From Clostridiales bacterium (lineage in GTDB: Bacteria > Bacillota > Clostridia > Christensenellales > UBA1242): a DNA stretch of 50,873 nucleotides. A program made the position numbers and the translations under genes. This document shows, piece by piece, positions 34,813-43,394 of the stretch (positions within the stretch are counted from its first letter, which is position 1; each line of letters starts with the position of its first letter). Where the stretch lies: NCBI GenBank assembly GCA_015069335.1, contig SVIU01000005.1, positions 1 to 50,873 of the forward strand, given 5' to 3'. The notes below the pieces were generated by a model, which did no database searches, was not told where the DNA came from, and worked only from the letters and a program-made list of their open reading frames with translations.

Positions 34813-35748
34813 ATGCCAAAAACTGTTTTAGAAATAAAAAATTTAACAAAACACTTTGGAAAAAGAACTGCTGTTAACAACCTCTCACTTGTGGTTAGAG
34901 AGGGTGAGATTTTTGGTTTTTTGGGCGCAAATGGTGCCGGCAAAAGCACAACCATTAAAATGCTCACTGGTCTTACCACAATTTCTAGTGGTGATGCTTT
35001 TGTTTGCGGCAATTCTGTAAAATACAAATTTGAAAAAGCCATGGAAAAAGTTGGAACAATTGTTGAAGTGCCAGAATTTTACAACTACTTAACCGGTTAT
35101 CAAAACTTGAAATATTTGGCAAGGCTTTCAAATGTAAAAGACAAGCATAAAATTGATATGGTTGTTGAAACAGTTGGTCTTTCTAACCGTATTAGAGAAA
35201 AGGTTTCAAAATATTCGCTTGGTATGAAACAACGTCTTGGCGTAGCTCAAGCACTTTTGAATGATCCAAAACTTTTGATTTTGGACGAGCCAACAAACGG
35301 CCTTGACGCAAATGGAATTAGAGAGTTTAGGCTTATGCTTAAAGATTTGGCACACAAGCACAACATTGCAATTTTGATTTCTAGCCACATTTTAAGCGAA
35401 ATGCAAAACCTTTGCGACACAATCGGAATAATTGACAACGGCGTGTTGCTTGAAACAAATTCTATGAGTTCTATAAGGCAAAATATTAGTGAGGATGGAT
35501 CGCAATATATCAAGTGCAACGCACCAAACTTTGCCGGCAAACTTATTCAAGAAGAATTTAAGCTTGATGTAAAAATTTGCAAAAATAAAGTTTTGTTTAC
35601 CACTGATGAAGACACTATTGCAAAAATCATTATCTTTTTAACACAAAAAAAAGTTATGGTTTTTGGTGCTGGTGAAGTTGACGCTTCGCTTGAAGATATT
35701 TTTTTGACAGTGATCAACGACGGCAAGTCTGGAACAGGCATAAATTAA
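34813..35748 (+). CDS. ABC transporter ATP-binding protein (ABC-2 / drug-type)
   Basis: A 311-residue ATPase of the DrrA/BcrA group with Walker A GANGAGKSTTIKML, Q loop region, signature SLGMKQRLG, Walker B LLILDEPTNGLD and the H loop ILISSH. Residues from about 220 form the accessory C-terminal domain seen in this group. TAAGGAG stands six bases before the ATG. It is co-transcribed with the permease 14 bp downstream. Family members export antibiotics, lantibiotics or lipids, or serve in self-resistance; the substrate here is unknown. Confidence 0.93.
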   Translation: MPKTVLEIKNLTKHFGKRTAVNNLSLVVREGEIFGFLGANGAGKSTTIKMLTGLTTISSGDAFVCGNSVKYKFEKAMEKVGTIVEVPEFYNYLTGYQNLKYLARLSNVKDKHKIDMVVETVGLSNRIREKVSKYSLGMKQRLGVAQALLNDPKLLILDEPTNGLDANGIREFRLMLKDLAHKHNIAILISSHILSEMQNLCDTIGIIDNGVLLETNSMSSIRQNISEDGSQYIKCNAPNFAGKLIQEEFKLDVKICKNKVLFTTDEDTIAKIIIFLTQKKVMVFGAGEVDASLEDIFLTVINDGKSGTGIN

Positions 35749-35761
35749 TAAGGAGCAAAAT

Positions 35762-37540
35762 ATGAGAAAAATTTTTAGAATGTCAAAAACTGAACTGGGC
35801 AAAATTTTTATGCGTCCATCTATGTACATTTTGACAGCAGTTTTGGTTGTTGCTTTGATTGTTTCTTTTATGTTTTTTAAACCCGAGTCAGAAAACAAAA
35901 AATACACTTATGATTTAAACAACACCGAAGCAATTCACCTAAAGTTTTTAAGTGAAGATTTAGAAGTACCTTTAAAAAATGCAAAAGTTGATATTGACAA
36001 CTATATAGTAAGTTTAACTGCTGAAAACAATACATATGATAAATTTTGGGAACACTTTTCTTCTCTTAATGGTTATTTTGAAACCAATTTAGACGACGTA
36101 GTTGAAAATGCAATAAGGGACAATGTTTTTGACGCCACAGAAAAGTCAAATTGCGTGGGCGTATTTAATGACCTAAAAGCAAAAACCAACATTGTTCTTG
36201 ACTATATGACATATAACATAAAAAACAAAGAAATCAACTTTTTTATGACAACCCAATTTTATGAAAAACTTGATAAAACTTTAAAAAATTTTAGAGATAA
36301 TTTGCCAAGTTCTGAGGACGTTTCAAATTTTGATGCTAAACAACTTTATGAAAGAAGAAATTTATTAAAAGAAAATTATGATTTACGAAGCCTTGAACTT
36401 CAAATTAAAGACCTTGAAAGAGTTGAAATTGAAGAAGAATCTTTAACAGAACTGCTTGACAATTACTACTATTTAAATTTTGATAAAACAACAGGAAATC
36501 GCATTTTTAAATTAAAAGAATTGTATGATGCTGTTAGTGAATATTACTATGAGCCGGAGCATATACAATCTACCGATGAACAAATTATTTATGAATTGAA
36601 TGAAAGAATTGCAATGTATTATGACTATCTTCAAATGTGCAAAAACTTGCTTTCTAGCAATTTTGAACTTTTGATAATTGGCGACAAAACTGATGATCAA
36701 ATTGCAAACTATATTGGTTTTTCAGGAATTTCTAAATATAACTTGACTCAAAGCGTTACTACATCCAAATACTTTTTTGATACACTCACCGACGAGGACG
36801 AAGCAAACGACACCTTTGGCTATGAATATTTAACCGGCTTTAACTTTATGCAAAACAGCGGTGCCGAAACAAATGCCTATGACTTTGCTTTTTATGCAAT
36901 GCAAATTTTGTCTGCATTTATTATGATTTTTGTAATTTTTTATGCAACAAGTTTGTTAAGTGGCGAGCAATCAAGCGGAACGCTAAAAATGGTTGCAACA
37001 AGACCATACACTCGAAATAAAATTTACTCTGGCAAATTTTTGGCTTGCTTGAATGTTGCATTGATTTTGATGACGATTTCGCTTTTTGCCTCTCTTGCAA
37101 TTGGTTTTGCAATGTATGGCTTTAGTTTCCAAAGCGTATTGCTTGTGATAAATGCAAAAACGGTTATTATTACCAACCCTATTGTTGTGCTGCTGATGTA
37201 TATGGCAAGCTTGCTGATTGACACTGTGTTCTACGTTTCTTTGGCAATTTTTGTTTCTATGATTTTTAAACACGCAACTATAGCAACAACAATTTCAAAT
37301 GCCATTTTCTTGGCATCAACATATTTGGCTGGCAGCATAACTGCGAGTTGGATTAGGTTTATTCCTTCACTAAACACTGGTATATTTAAATTTTTCACTA
37401 CTTCGGCAACTGGATTGTTTAGTTTCTCGATTGTACCAAATGTAAATTTGCTATACAGCGGAATTATTTTGGCTGTTACAACAATTGCCTTTGACATTTT
37501 AGGCAGATATATGTTTACTCATAGGAGTTTGGATAAATAA
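35762..37540 (+). CDS. ABC-2 type transporter permease
   Basis: The 592-residue partner of the preceding ATPase. One membrane helix (about 20-38, SMYILTAVLVVALIVSFMFF) is followed by a large predicted extracytoplasmic domain of about 330 residues, Asp/Glu/Asn/Tyr-rich with heptad-like helices. Five or so helices from about 375 to 585 include the LLSGEQSSGTLKMVATRPYTRNKIYSGKF coupling region typical of ABC-2 permeases. AAGGAG lies seven bases before the ATG. The large outside domain resembles permeases with sensing or substrate-capturing loops. The operon ends at the strong terminator at 37552. Confidence 0.88.
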   Translation: MRKIFRMSKTELGKIFMRPSMYILTAVLVVALIVSFMFFKPESENKKYTYDLNNTEAIHLKFLSEDLEVPLKNAKVDIDNYIVSLTAENNTYDKFWEHFSSLNGYFETNLDDVVENAIRDNVFDATEKSNCVGVFNDLKAKTNIVLDYMTYNIKNKEINFFMTTQFYEKLDKTLKNFRDNLPSSEDVSNFDAKQLYERRNLLKENYDLRSLELQIKDLERVEIEEESLTELLDNYYYLNFDKTTGNRIFKLKELYDAVSEYYYEPEHIQSTDEQIIYELNERIAMYYDYLQMCKNLLSSNFELLIIGDKTDDQIANYIGFSGISKYNLTQSVTTSKYFFDTLTDEDEANDTFGYEYLTGFNFMQNSGAETNAYDFAFYAMQILSAFIMIFVIFYATSLLSGEQSSGTLKMVATRPYTRNKIYSGKFLACLNVALILMTISLFASLAIGFAMYGFSFQSVLLVINAKTVIITNPIVVLLMYMASLLIDTVFYVSLAIFVSMIFKHATIATTISNAIFLASTYLAGSITASWIRFIPSLNTGIFKFFTTSATGLFSFSIVPNVNLLYSGIILAVTTIAFDILGRYMFTHRSLDK

Positions 37541-37551
37541 GATTTGCACGC

Positions 37552-37583
37552 AAAAAAACATCTTCGAGCGAAGATGTTTTTTT
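37552..37583. terminator. Bidirectional terminator between the ABC operon and pyk
   Basis: A 15-bp stem AAAAAAACATCTTCG/CGAAGATGTTTTTTT with two central bases (loop GAGC in practice). A and T runs on both sides serve the convergent ABC operon and pyk. Confidence 0.95.
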
Positions 37584-37624
37584 GTTTTTTATATGATAAT
37601 AATAACTGTTTTAATTTATGTTGT

Positions 37625-39028
37625 TTAAATTTCTTCAATTTTTAAAAGGTTTGTGTTTGTCATGCTTGCTGTTCCTCCGGTTATGACAATATTGTCGCCT
37701 TTTTTAAGGTTAAAGCAATTTTTTGCATAATCTCTTGCATGATCAAAAAGGTCATTCAAACTTTTATGCTCTTTTGCCAAAAATGGAGTTACGCCAAAAT
37801 GGAGTGCAAGTTTATAAAACATTTTGCTATTTGTAGTCATGCCCAAAACATCAACTGGTGAATGGAATCTTGCAACATGCTTTATTGTTCTGCCCGTTTT
37901 ACTACAAGCCACAATGGCCTTTGCGTTTGTGTCTATGCCCAAACTTACGCAAGCGCGAGATACTGCGTCTAGATTGCCTTTTAGCAACGTGTTTTCATTA
38001 AATCTTTTTGCGTAATTTATGCTTTGTTCGGTTATTTCGGCAATGTTGCTCATGGTTTCAAGTGCTTTTAATGGGTATTTGCCCATAGCGGTTTCACCCG
38101 AGAGCATTATTGCTGTTGAGCCGTCATAAATTGCATTTGCAACGTCTGAAGTTTCGGCCCTGGTTGGCCTTGGGTTTTTTATCATACTTTCTAGCATTTC
38201 GGTGGCTGTTATGACAATTTTGCCGGCATCATTACTTTTTTTAATTAAATATTTTTGCAAGCCCGGCAAGTTTTCTTGAGCAACTTCCACACCCAAATCA
38301 CCTCTGCCAATTAAAATTCCCGAACATTCAGCCAAGATTGAATCAATGTTGTCTATGCCGGTTTGATTTTCTATTTTTGCAATTATTTCAATATCCTCTC
38401 CGCCGTTTTTGTCCAAAAACTTTCTTACATCTTTAACATCTTGCGCTTTTGAAACAAACGAGCAAGCAATATAGTCAACACCAAGGTCTATGCCAAGTTT
38501 AATGTCTTTTTTGTCTTGAGCTGATAAATATGCGTGGTCAAAAACTTTTTTAGGGAAATTCATACTTTTTTTATCAAACAATTCTCCGCCACTGATAACT
38601 TTGCAAACAACATCTTGCCCTTCAATTTTTTGCACCTTAAAAGATAAAAGGCCATTGCTAACCAAAATAACATCACCAACATTTATTTCTTTTGCCATAT
38701 TTTTGTAACTAACCGCAACTTTTGTATTGTCGCCAACAATGTTTTTGGTTGTAAATGTAAATAAGTCGCCGTCTTTTAAATTTACCTTTCCGTCTTTAAA
38801 AGTTTTTATTCTGTACTCAGGACCTTTTGTGTCTAGCATTATCGCAACAGGTGCATTTTTTTGACTTCGCACCCTTTTTAGTGTGTTTACTTTTAAAGTG
38901 TGTTCTTCATGCGTCCCGTGTGAAAAGTTTAGCCTTGCAACATTCATGCCAGAGTTAATAAGTTGTGCAATTATTTTTTCATCTTGAGAAGCAGGACCAA
39001 TTGTGCATATTATTTTTGTTTTTCTCAT
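37625..39028 (-). CDS. pyk: Pyruvate kinase
   Basis: Last step of glycolysis: PEP plus ADP to pyruvate and ATP. The 467 residues start with RKTKIICTIGPAS and contain VARLNFSHG, the B-domain, IIAKIEN with the catalytic Lys, and TATEMLESMIKNPRPTRAE. The C-terminal regulatory domain follows. The extra PEP-utiliser-like domain found in Bacillus Pyk is absent. AAAGG lies upstream of the ATG. It is a single gene: pfkA, its common partner, is not adjacent, and a surface LRR protein gene lies upstream beyond a terminator. Confidence 0.97.
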   Translation of the reverse strand: MRKTKIICTIGPASQDEKIIAQLINSGMNVARLNFSHGTHEEHTLKVNTLKRVRSQKNAPVAIMLDTKGPEYRIKTFKDGKVNLKDGDLFTFTTKNIVGDNTKVAVSYKNMAKEINVGDVILVSNGLLSFKVQKIEGQDVVCKVISGGELFDKKSMNFPKKVFDHAYLSAQDKKDIKLGIDLGVDYIACSFVSKAQDVKDVRKFLDKNGGEDIEIIAKIENQTGIDNIDSILAECSGILIGRGDLGVEVAQENLPGLQKYLIKKSNDAGKIVITATEMLESMIKNPRPTRAETSDVANAIYDGSTAIMLSGETAMGKYPLKALETMSNIAEITEQSINYAKRFNENTLLKGNLDAVSRACVSLGIDTNAKAIVACSKTGRTIKHVARFHSPVDVLGMTTNSKMFYKLALHFGVTPFLAKEHKSLNDLFDHARDYAKNCFNLKKGDNIVITGGTASMTNTNLLKIEEI

Positions 39029-39138
39029 TTAACCTTTTCCTTTTTTGTTCTGTTTGTATACAGTTTACTTTTTTTTAAAAAAAATATCAACAAAAAAGCG
39101 TCTGTGAAAAATAATTTGTTTTTATTACGATCATTAAA

Positions 39139-39168
39139 AAGGCAGCGCTTTAAATAAAGTGCTGCCTT
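39139..39168 (-). terminator. Terminator of the LRR protein gene
   Basis: AAGGCAGCGCTTT-aaat-AAAGTGCTGCCTT, one G-T pair, with TTTTT on the minus-strand exit. Confidence 0.85.
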
Positions 39169-39211
39169 GTTTTAAAATTTTTATATTTTAAACCTATAGT
39201 TTGTTTTGTAA

Positions 39212-40774
39212 TTATAGAGCAACGTTTCCGTCATTGCAAACAACTTGTGTTGCAGGAACTTGATAGTTCCAGTTTGCACCTTTTTGAATTGCATTCCATT
39301 GTTCCATTGTTCCTAAAAATTTTATTGTTGCAAGTTTTGTGCAACCTTTTAGTGCGTTCTCACTTATGCTTGTAGTTCCACTTGTGATTGTAAGTGAAGT
39401 AATTATTGTGTCGGATATGTTAGCGTATATTAAATAATGATGTGAAATATAAAATCCATCAAATGTTTTAAGACTTGAAGGCAATATTATTTCGGTAAAA
39501 CCAGTAAACCCAGTATCATCCGCCCAAATAGCATATGAATTTGTATTATAATAATTACTAAACGAACAAGCGTTATAGCTAGTATCATCCGCATCTAAAA
39601 ACTCAATTTCTTTAATAGCTGTAAAACTTTGTGGCAACACTAATTTTTTGCTTAAGTTTTGGCAAGAGGCAAAAGCAAATTCACCTATGTGTGTCAAAGT
39701 TTTAGGCAATTCGATTGTTGTAACTGCATAGTCCATATGACGAGTACCGCCCTCATCAATAGAATGGATGTTATTATCATGATACATTTCCATTGTACAT
39801 AAAGAATATGCACCAATTGTTTTTATTCCGTTGGCAAATTTTATTGTAGAATATCCGTTTAAGCCGATCGTACCATATATTTGATCACCACCCCATACAT
39901 GTTCTGAGCCAGTGTATTCGCTTTCATCAATGATGTTGCCTTCTTCATCCCAAAAAATGTTGGTATTTTCAAAATAATTATAGCAAATACCATCAATTTT
40001 TACATAAGAACCATTCACTTTCTGAAGTACCGCGGGAATGGTTATTTCCCCAGTTCCATTAGGAACATAATTGATATATGCTCCGTTTGGATAACAAGGC
40101 GTTAATACCAAATTGCCGTCATATTCGCAAAATTTTTGCTCAACAGAATCAATAACTTCATACCAATAACCATCACTCTGTTTTCCCACAACAGCTTGTT
40201 CTAAAACAAGTTTAAAAGTGTTGTTGTTGAATACTTCTGGTGTAGCAAAACTTTGCGTACTATTACATTTTAAAGTGAGTTGAATGGTGATTAATTCTTC
40301 TTCTAGCATTGTTCCACCAATTTGATCCCAACTTGCAATAATGTTGTTTTCTTGGAGCAATAGTTGGTCGTCAAGTTCTAAATATGCAACAATTGGAAAG
40401 TTTGATGTGTTTGTAATTGTAAATGTCATAACAATTTCAGGCGGTGTACTGCCGTTTGACAAATTAGGAAAAAACAGACTATTGAGATTTATTAGCAGGT
40501 CTTGACCATTAAGTAAAATCTCAGACTTAGTTGCGCTGCCCAAACCCGTGCCATCGTTTTGAACATATAAATCATTTTGTGCTTCACCCCCCTCGGTGGT
40601 TGCAGCGCCATCAACCTCGATGGTTATTGTTGCGTTGCAATTGTTGCCAACAAAGCCAATGTCGCCGTTTAAAAAAAGTGATGCCCTTTTTACAGACCAT
40701 ACTCCTATTGCAATTGCGCATACGCATAGGCAAAATGACACAATATTAAAAATAAATACAAGTTTTCTTTTCAT
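39212..40774 (-). CDS. BspA-like leucine-rich-repeat secreted protein
   Basis: A 520-residue predicted exported protein. The N-terminus (MKRKLVFIFNIVSFCLCVCAIAIGVWSV) is a signal peptide or anchor. Residues about 45-215 form a beta-rich domain (ITIEVDGAA; LTLKCNSTQSFATPEVF...; LVLEQAVVG) shared with the partial LRR protein at the right end of the window. Next comes a short GEITIPAVLQKVNGSYVKIDG module, then irregular LRR_5 (BspA/TpLRR) repeats (YSTIKFANGIKTIGAYSL, TIELPKTLTHIGEFAF, EIILPSSLKTFDGF). It ends in the usual cap MEQWNAIQKGANWNYQVPATQV. AAGGAG is eight bases before the ATG. BspA-type proteins are often adhesins; the target is unknown. No LPXTG motif. Confidence 0.85.
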   Translation of the reverse strand: MKRKLVFIFNIVSFCLCVCAIAIGVWSVKRASLFLNGDIGFVGNNCNATITIEVDGAATTEGGEAQNDLYVQNDGTGLGSATKSEILLNGQDLLINLNSLFFPNLSNGSTPPEIVMTFTITNTSNFPIVAYLELDDQLLLQENNIIASWDQIGGTMLEEELITIQLTLKCNSTQSFATPEVFNNNTFKLVLEQAVVGKQSDGYWYEVIDSVEQKFCEYDGNLVLTPCYPNGAYINYVPNGTGEITIPAVLQKVNGSYVKIDGICYNYFENTNIFWDEEGNIIDESEYTGSEHVWGGDQIYGTIGLNGYSTIKFANGIKTIGAYSLCTMEMYHDNNIHSIDEGGTRHMDYAVTTIELPKTLTHIGEFAFASCQNLSKKLVLPQSFTAIKEIEFLDADDTSYNACSFSNYYNTNSYAIWADDTGFTGFTEIILPSSLKTFDGFYISHHYLIYANISDTIITSLTITSGTTSISENALKGCTKLATIKFLGTMEQWNAIQKGANWNYQVPATQVVCNDGNVAL

Positions 40775-40869
40775 TAATTTTTCTCCTTTTTTATATTTTA
40801 TACATTTTTTTTGTCATTAGCAAATAATTTTAGATATTTTTTAAAAAAATATTTCGAATTTTAAACATA

Positions 40870-40901
40870 AAAAAATCACCTTGCAAAAAGGCAATTTTTT
40901 T
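40870..40901 (-). terminator. Terminator of the ylxM-ffh-rpsP-khpA operon
   Basis: On the minus strand AAAATTGCCTT-tttgc-AAGGTGATTTT, with G-U pairs in the middle, followed by TTTTTT, a few bases past the khpA stop. Confidence 0.7.
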
Positions 40902-40907
40902 GTTGTT

Positions 40908-41138
40908 TTATTTGTTTATTTTAACATTGTATCTAATATGTTCTTTTGCAGAAACAGATTTTACAATTGCACGAATGCTTTGTGCAATGCGACCGTTTTT
41001 TCCAATCACTTTACCAACATCATCTGGAGCAACTGTAACCAAAATGTTAATAGAGTCGCCTTCACGAGTGGACTCAATTTTTACTTCTTCTTCATGGTCT
41101 ACAAGATTTGTAACAATGTATTTAACAAGTTCTTCCAT
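40908..41138 (-). CDS. khpA: KH-domain RNA-binding protein KhpA (YlqC)
   Basis: A 76-residue single KH domain with the GxxG loop inside VGKVIGKNGRIAQSIRAIV. In Firmicutes KhpA pairs with KhpB and affects cell division and envelope homeostasis through RNA binding. AGAGGTG precedes the ATG by five to six bases, and the gene lies 23 bp behind rpsP. In most relatives rimM, trmD and rplS follow; here a terminator and a surface protein gene follow instead. Confidence 0.95.
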   Translation of the reverse strand: MEELVKYIVTNLVDHEEEVKIESTREGDSINILVTVAPDDVGKVIGKNGRIAQSIRAIVKSVSAKEHIRYNVKINK

Positions 41139-41161
41139 ATTTCACCTCTTGTTTTAAGAAA

Positions 41162-41419
41162 TTAGTTCTTTTTTGCTTCAATTGCGCCGCTTTTTACAAG
41201 AATGTTTCTTGCTGTGTCGGTGGCTATAGCACCATTTTTGATCCATTGTTGTGCTTTTGCATTATCAATTTTGATTTCTGCTGGGTTTGTTAATGGATTG
41301 TAAGTTCCAAGAATATCAATAAATTTACCATCTCTTGGTGAACGAGAGTCTGCTACGATAACTCTGTAGAATGGTGATTTTTTATCTCCTAATCTTGTAA
41401 GTCTAATTTTTACTGCCAT
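41162..41419 (-). CDS. rpsP: 30S ribosomal protein S16
   Basis: The 85-residue product begins [31 protein letters not shown]-type sequence (positions 1-31) and ends IEAKKN. Length and sequence are typical of bS16. AAGGAG is eight bases before the ATG. It sits between ffh and khpA in the conserved order. Confidence 0.98.
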   Translation of the reverse strand: MAVKIRLTRLGDKKSPFYRVIVADSRSPRDGKFIDILGTYNPLTNPAEIKIDNAKAQQWIKNGAIATDTARNILVKSGAIEAKKN

Positions 41420-41491
41420 TTTTGTTTTCTCCTTTTTTGTTTTTGTATATATTTAATTTGTTGTTTAATACACAAATTGAAATATCAAGTT

Positions 41492-42811
41492 TTAAAATCC
41501 GAACAATCTGCCAAGACCTTTTTTGTTTTTCATTTGTTTTAGCATTTCTTTTGATTGTTCGAATTGTTTTAGTAGCGTGTTTACATCTTGAATTGTTGTG
41601 CCGCTACCTTTTGCAATACGCTTTTTTTGGCTTGCTTTTATTAATTCTGGATTGCGCCTTTCTTTTATTGTCATGCTTTGAATGATTGCTTTGTTTCTTA
41701 CAAGAATTTTTTCGTCAACTTGCACATTGCCCATTTGAGCACCAAGGCCTGGGATCATTGCGATAAGATCGTTAATGTTGCCCATTTTTTTAAGGTTTTC
41801 CATTTGCTTTAAATAGTCTTCAAAAGTAAAACTGTTTTTTCTAAATGCTTCTTCCAGTTTTTTTGCTTCTTCTTCAGTTACGGCTTCTTGAGCTTTGTCT
41901 ATAAGTGTAAGCACGTCGCCCATACCTAAAATTCTTGAAGCAATTCTGTCTGGATAAAAAGGCTCTAAATCGCCAATTTTTTCACCTACACCGCAAAATT
42001 TGATTGGTTTACCTGTGATTGCCTTAACCGAAAGCGCAACACCACCACGAGTATCGCCATCAAGTTTAGTTACAATAACGCCTGTAACATCTAAGTCGTT
42101 GTTAAAATGTTCGGCAACTGTAACAGCATCTTGACCTGTCATTGCATCAATTGTGAGCAAAATCTCGGTTGGGTTGACTTCTTGTTTGATGGACTTAAGC
42201 TCTTGCATAAGTTCTTCGTTTATGTGAAGTCTACCAGCGGTGTCTATGATTACTGTGTCATAACCTTGACTTCGTGCAAATTCAATTGCTTGTTTTGCAG
42301 TTTTTACTGGGTTTTGAGTGCCCTTTTCAAAAAAGCCAATGCCTGCTTGACTTGTTACAACCTTTAATTGATTGATTGCTGCCGGACGATAAATGTCGCA
42401 CGCAACTGCCAAGGGTTTTTTGCCACTTTTTTTGAGCAAATGACCAAGTTTTGCACACATTGTTGTTTTACCAGCACCTTGCAAGCCACACATCATAATA
42501 ACTGTTGGTGGAGCTGGTGAAACTTTTAACTTTTGGTCGTTGGACTTCATAAGGTCAATCATTTCTTCATTGACAATTTTAATAACTTGTTGGCCTGGAG
42601 TTAAGCTTTTTAAAACAACATCACCAACAGCCTTTTCGGAAACTTTTTTAACAAAGTCTTTAACCACCAAATAGTTTACATCTGCTTCTAAAAGAGCCAT
42701 TTTTATTTCTCGCATACTTTCTTTAACTTCTAGTTCAGTAAGTTTGCCACGAGCGGTGAGTTTACTGAAAATATGCGACATTTTTTGACTTAAGTTGCTA
42801 AATAATCCCAC
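41492..42811 (-). CDS. ffh: Signal recognition particle protein Ffh
   Basis: The SRP54 GTPase that targets nascent membrane proteins to SecYEG. The 439 residues show the N domain (to about 85), then G domain motifs GLQGAGKTTMCAKLG, DTAGRL and TKLDGDTRGG. The Met-rich M domain follows (about 300-439), with the signal-peptide groove and the RNA-binding IKASQKKRIAKGSGT. The start is a GTG at 42811 with AAAGGAG nine bases upstream, inside the end of ylxM. The stop of ylxM lies three bases before it, so the two are coupled. Confidence 0.97.
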   Translation of the reverse strand: MGLFSNLSQKMSHIFSKLTARGKLTELEVKESMREIKMALLEADVNYLVVKDFVKKVSEKAVGDVVLKSLTPGQQVIKIVNEEMIDLMKSNDQKLKVSPAPPTVIMMCGLQGAGKTTMCAKLGHLLKKSGKKPLAVACDIYRPAAINQLKVVTSQAGIGFFEKGTQNPVKTAKQAIEFARSQGYDTVIIDTAGRLHINEELMQELKSIKQEVNPTEILLTIDAMTGQDAVTVAEHFNNDLDVTGVIVTKLDGDTRGGVALSVKAITGKPIKFCGVGEKIGDLEPFYPDRIASRILGMGDVLTLIDKAQEAVTEEEAKKLEEAFRKNSFTFEDYLKQMENLKKMGNINDLIAMIPGLGAQMGNVQVDEKILVRNKAIIQSMTIKERRNPELIKASQKKRIAKGSGTTIQDVNTLLKQFEQSKEMLKQMKNKKGLGRLFGF

Positions 42812-42814
42812 CTA

Positions 42815-43114
42815 TTAGTACTCCTTTAAAAGTTTTTGTAATTCTTGTTTAACATTTTTGCCTTCGCACGCACTTGCAACTTTTGACCTGAACTCTAGCA
42901 TTTTTACTTTGCTTTCTAAATCTAAAAGTTTGTTTTGTGCATTTTTGATTGCGTCTAGCACTGCGGGTTTGGAAATTTGAAAATAATCCGCAATTTCTTG
43001 ATAACTCATATTTTCGCAAACGTACATGGTTAACACTTCACGCATTTTGTCTGTGAGCAAGGTGCCATAGGTGTCGAGCAATAAGCCAAGTTCAACTGTT
43101 AAGTTTAAGTCCAT
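42815..43114 (-). CDS. ylxM: SRP-associated helix-turn-helix protein YlxM
   Basis: A UPF0122 family protein, DNA-binding-like, always next to ffh. The 99-residue product has the sigma-factor region-4-like helices: YGTLLTDKMREVLTMYVCENMSYQEIADYFQISKPAV (quoted in part). The track starts three codons earlier at a GTG. I prefer the ATG at 43114 because GGGGTG then lies six bases upstream and the N-terminus matches the family. In streptococci YlxM stimulates SRP activity; in general its role is poorly defined. Confidence 0.9.
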   Translation of the reverse strand: MDLNLTVELGLLLDTYGTLLTDKMREVLTMYVCENMSYQEIADYFQISKPAVLDAIKNAQNKLLDLESKVKMLEFRSKVASACEGKNVKQELQKLLKEY

Positions 43115-43219
43115 ACCCATCACCCCACAAATAGCCGTTAAGCAAAATTACTTAACCATAATAACACACTCTTTTCCAAATTGCAAGTGTTTTTTTTATT
43201 TTGTTTACAAAATGTAAAA

Positions 43220-43351
43220 TATCGGAAGTAGTGCTGACGCACTTTGTGCTTGCTTTGCAATCACGCTCGCCAAGCTCGCACTTCCTCATTTTGAATAAAC
43301 ATCAGTTTTGCTTGCAAATGCCTTTGGCGCTTGCAGACAAAACTTCCGATA
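43220..43351. mobile_element. 132-bp element with 10-bp terminal inverted repeats
   Basis: TATCGGAAGT at 43220-43229 is repeated in perfect inverted form, ACTTCCGATA, at 43342-43351. The interior is GC-richer than its surroundings and made of small palindromes: AGTGC-tgac-GCACT, GCC-ttt-GGC and a run of GCTTGC/GCTCGC units. It has no ORF. The flanking A/T-rich sequence gives no clear target duplication. It looks like a non-autonomous repeat inserted between hemW and ylxM. Confidence 0.6.
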
Positions 43352-43394
43352 ATATTATTTATAAATGAATTAAATAAATATAATCTTACTGAAT

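Noticed and set aside
36921-37497. Minus-strand ORFs of 63-96 residues within the permease gene
   Set aside because: They lie opposite conserved membrane helices of the permease and lack start signals.
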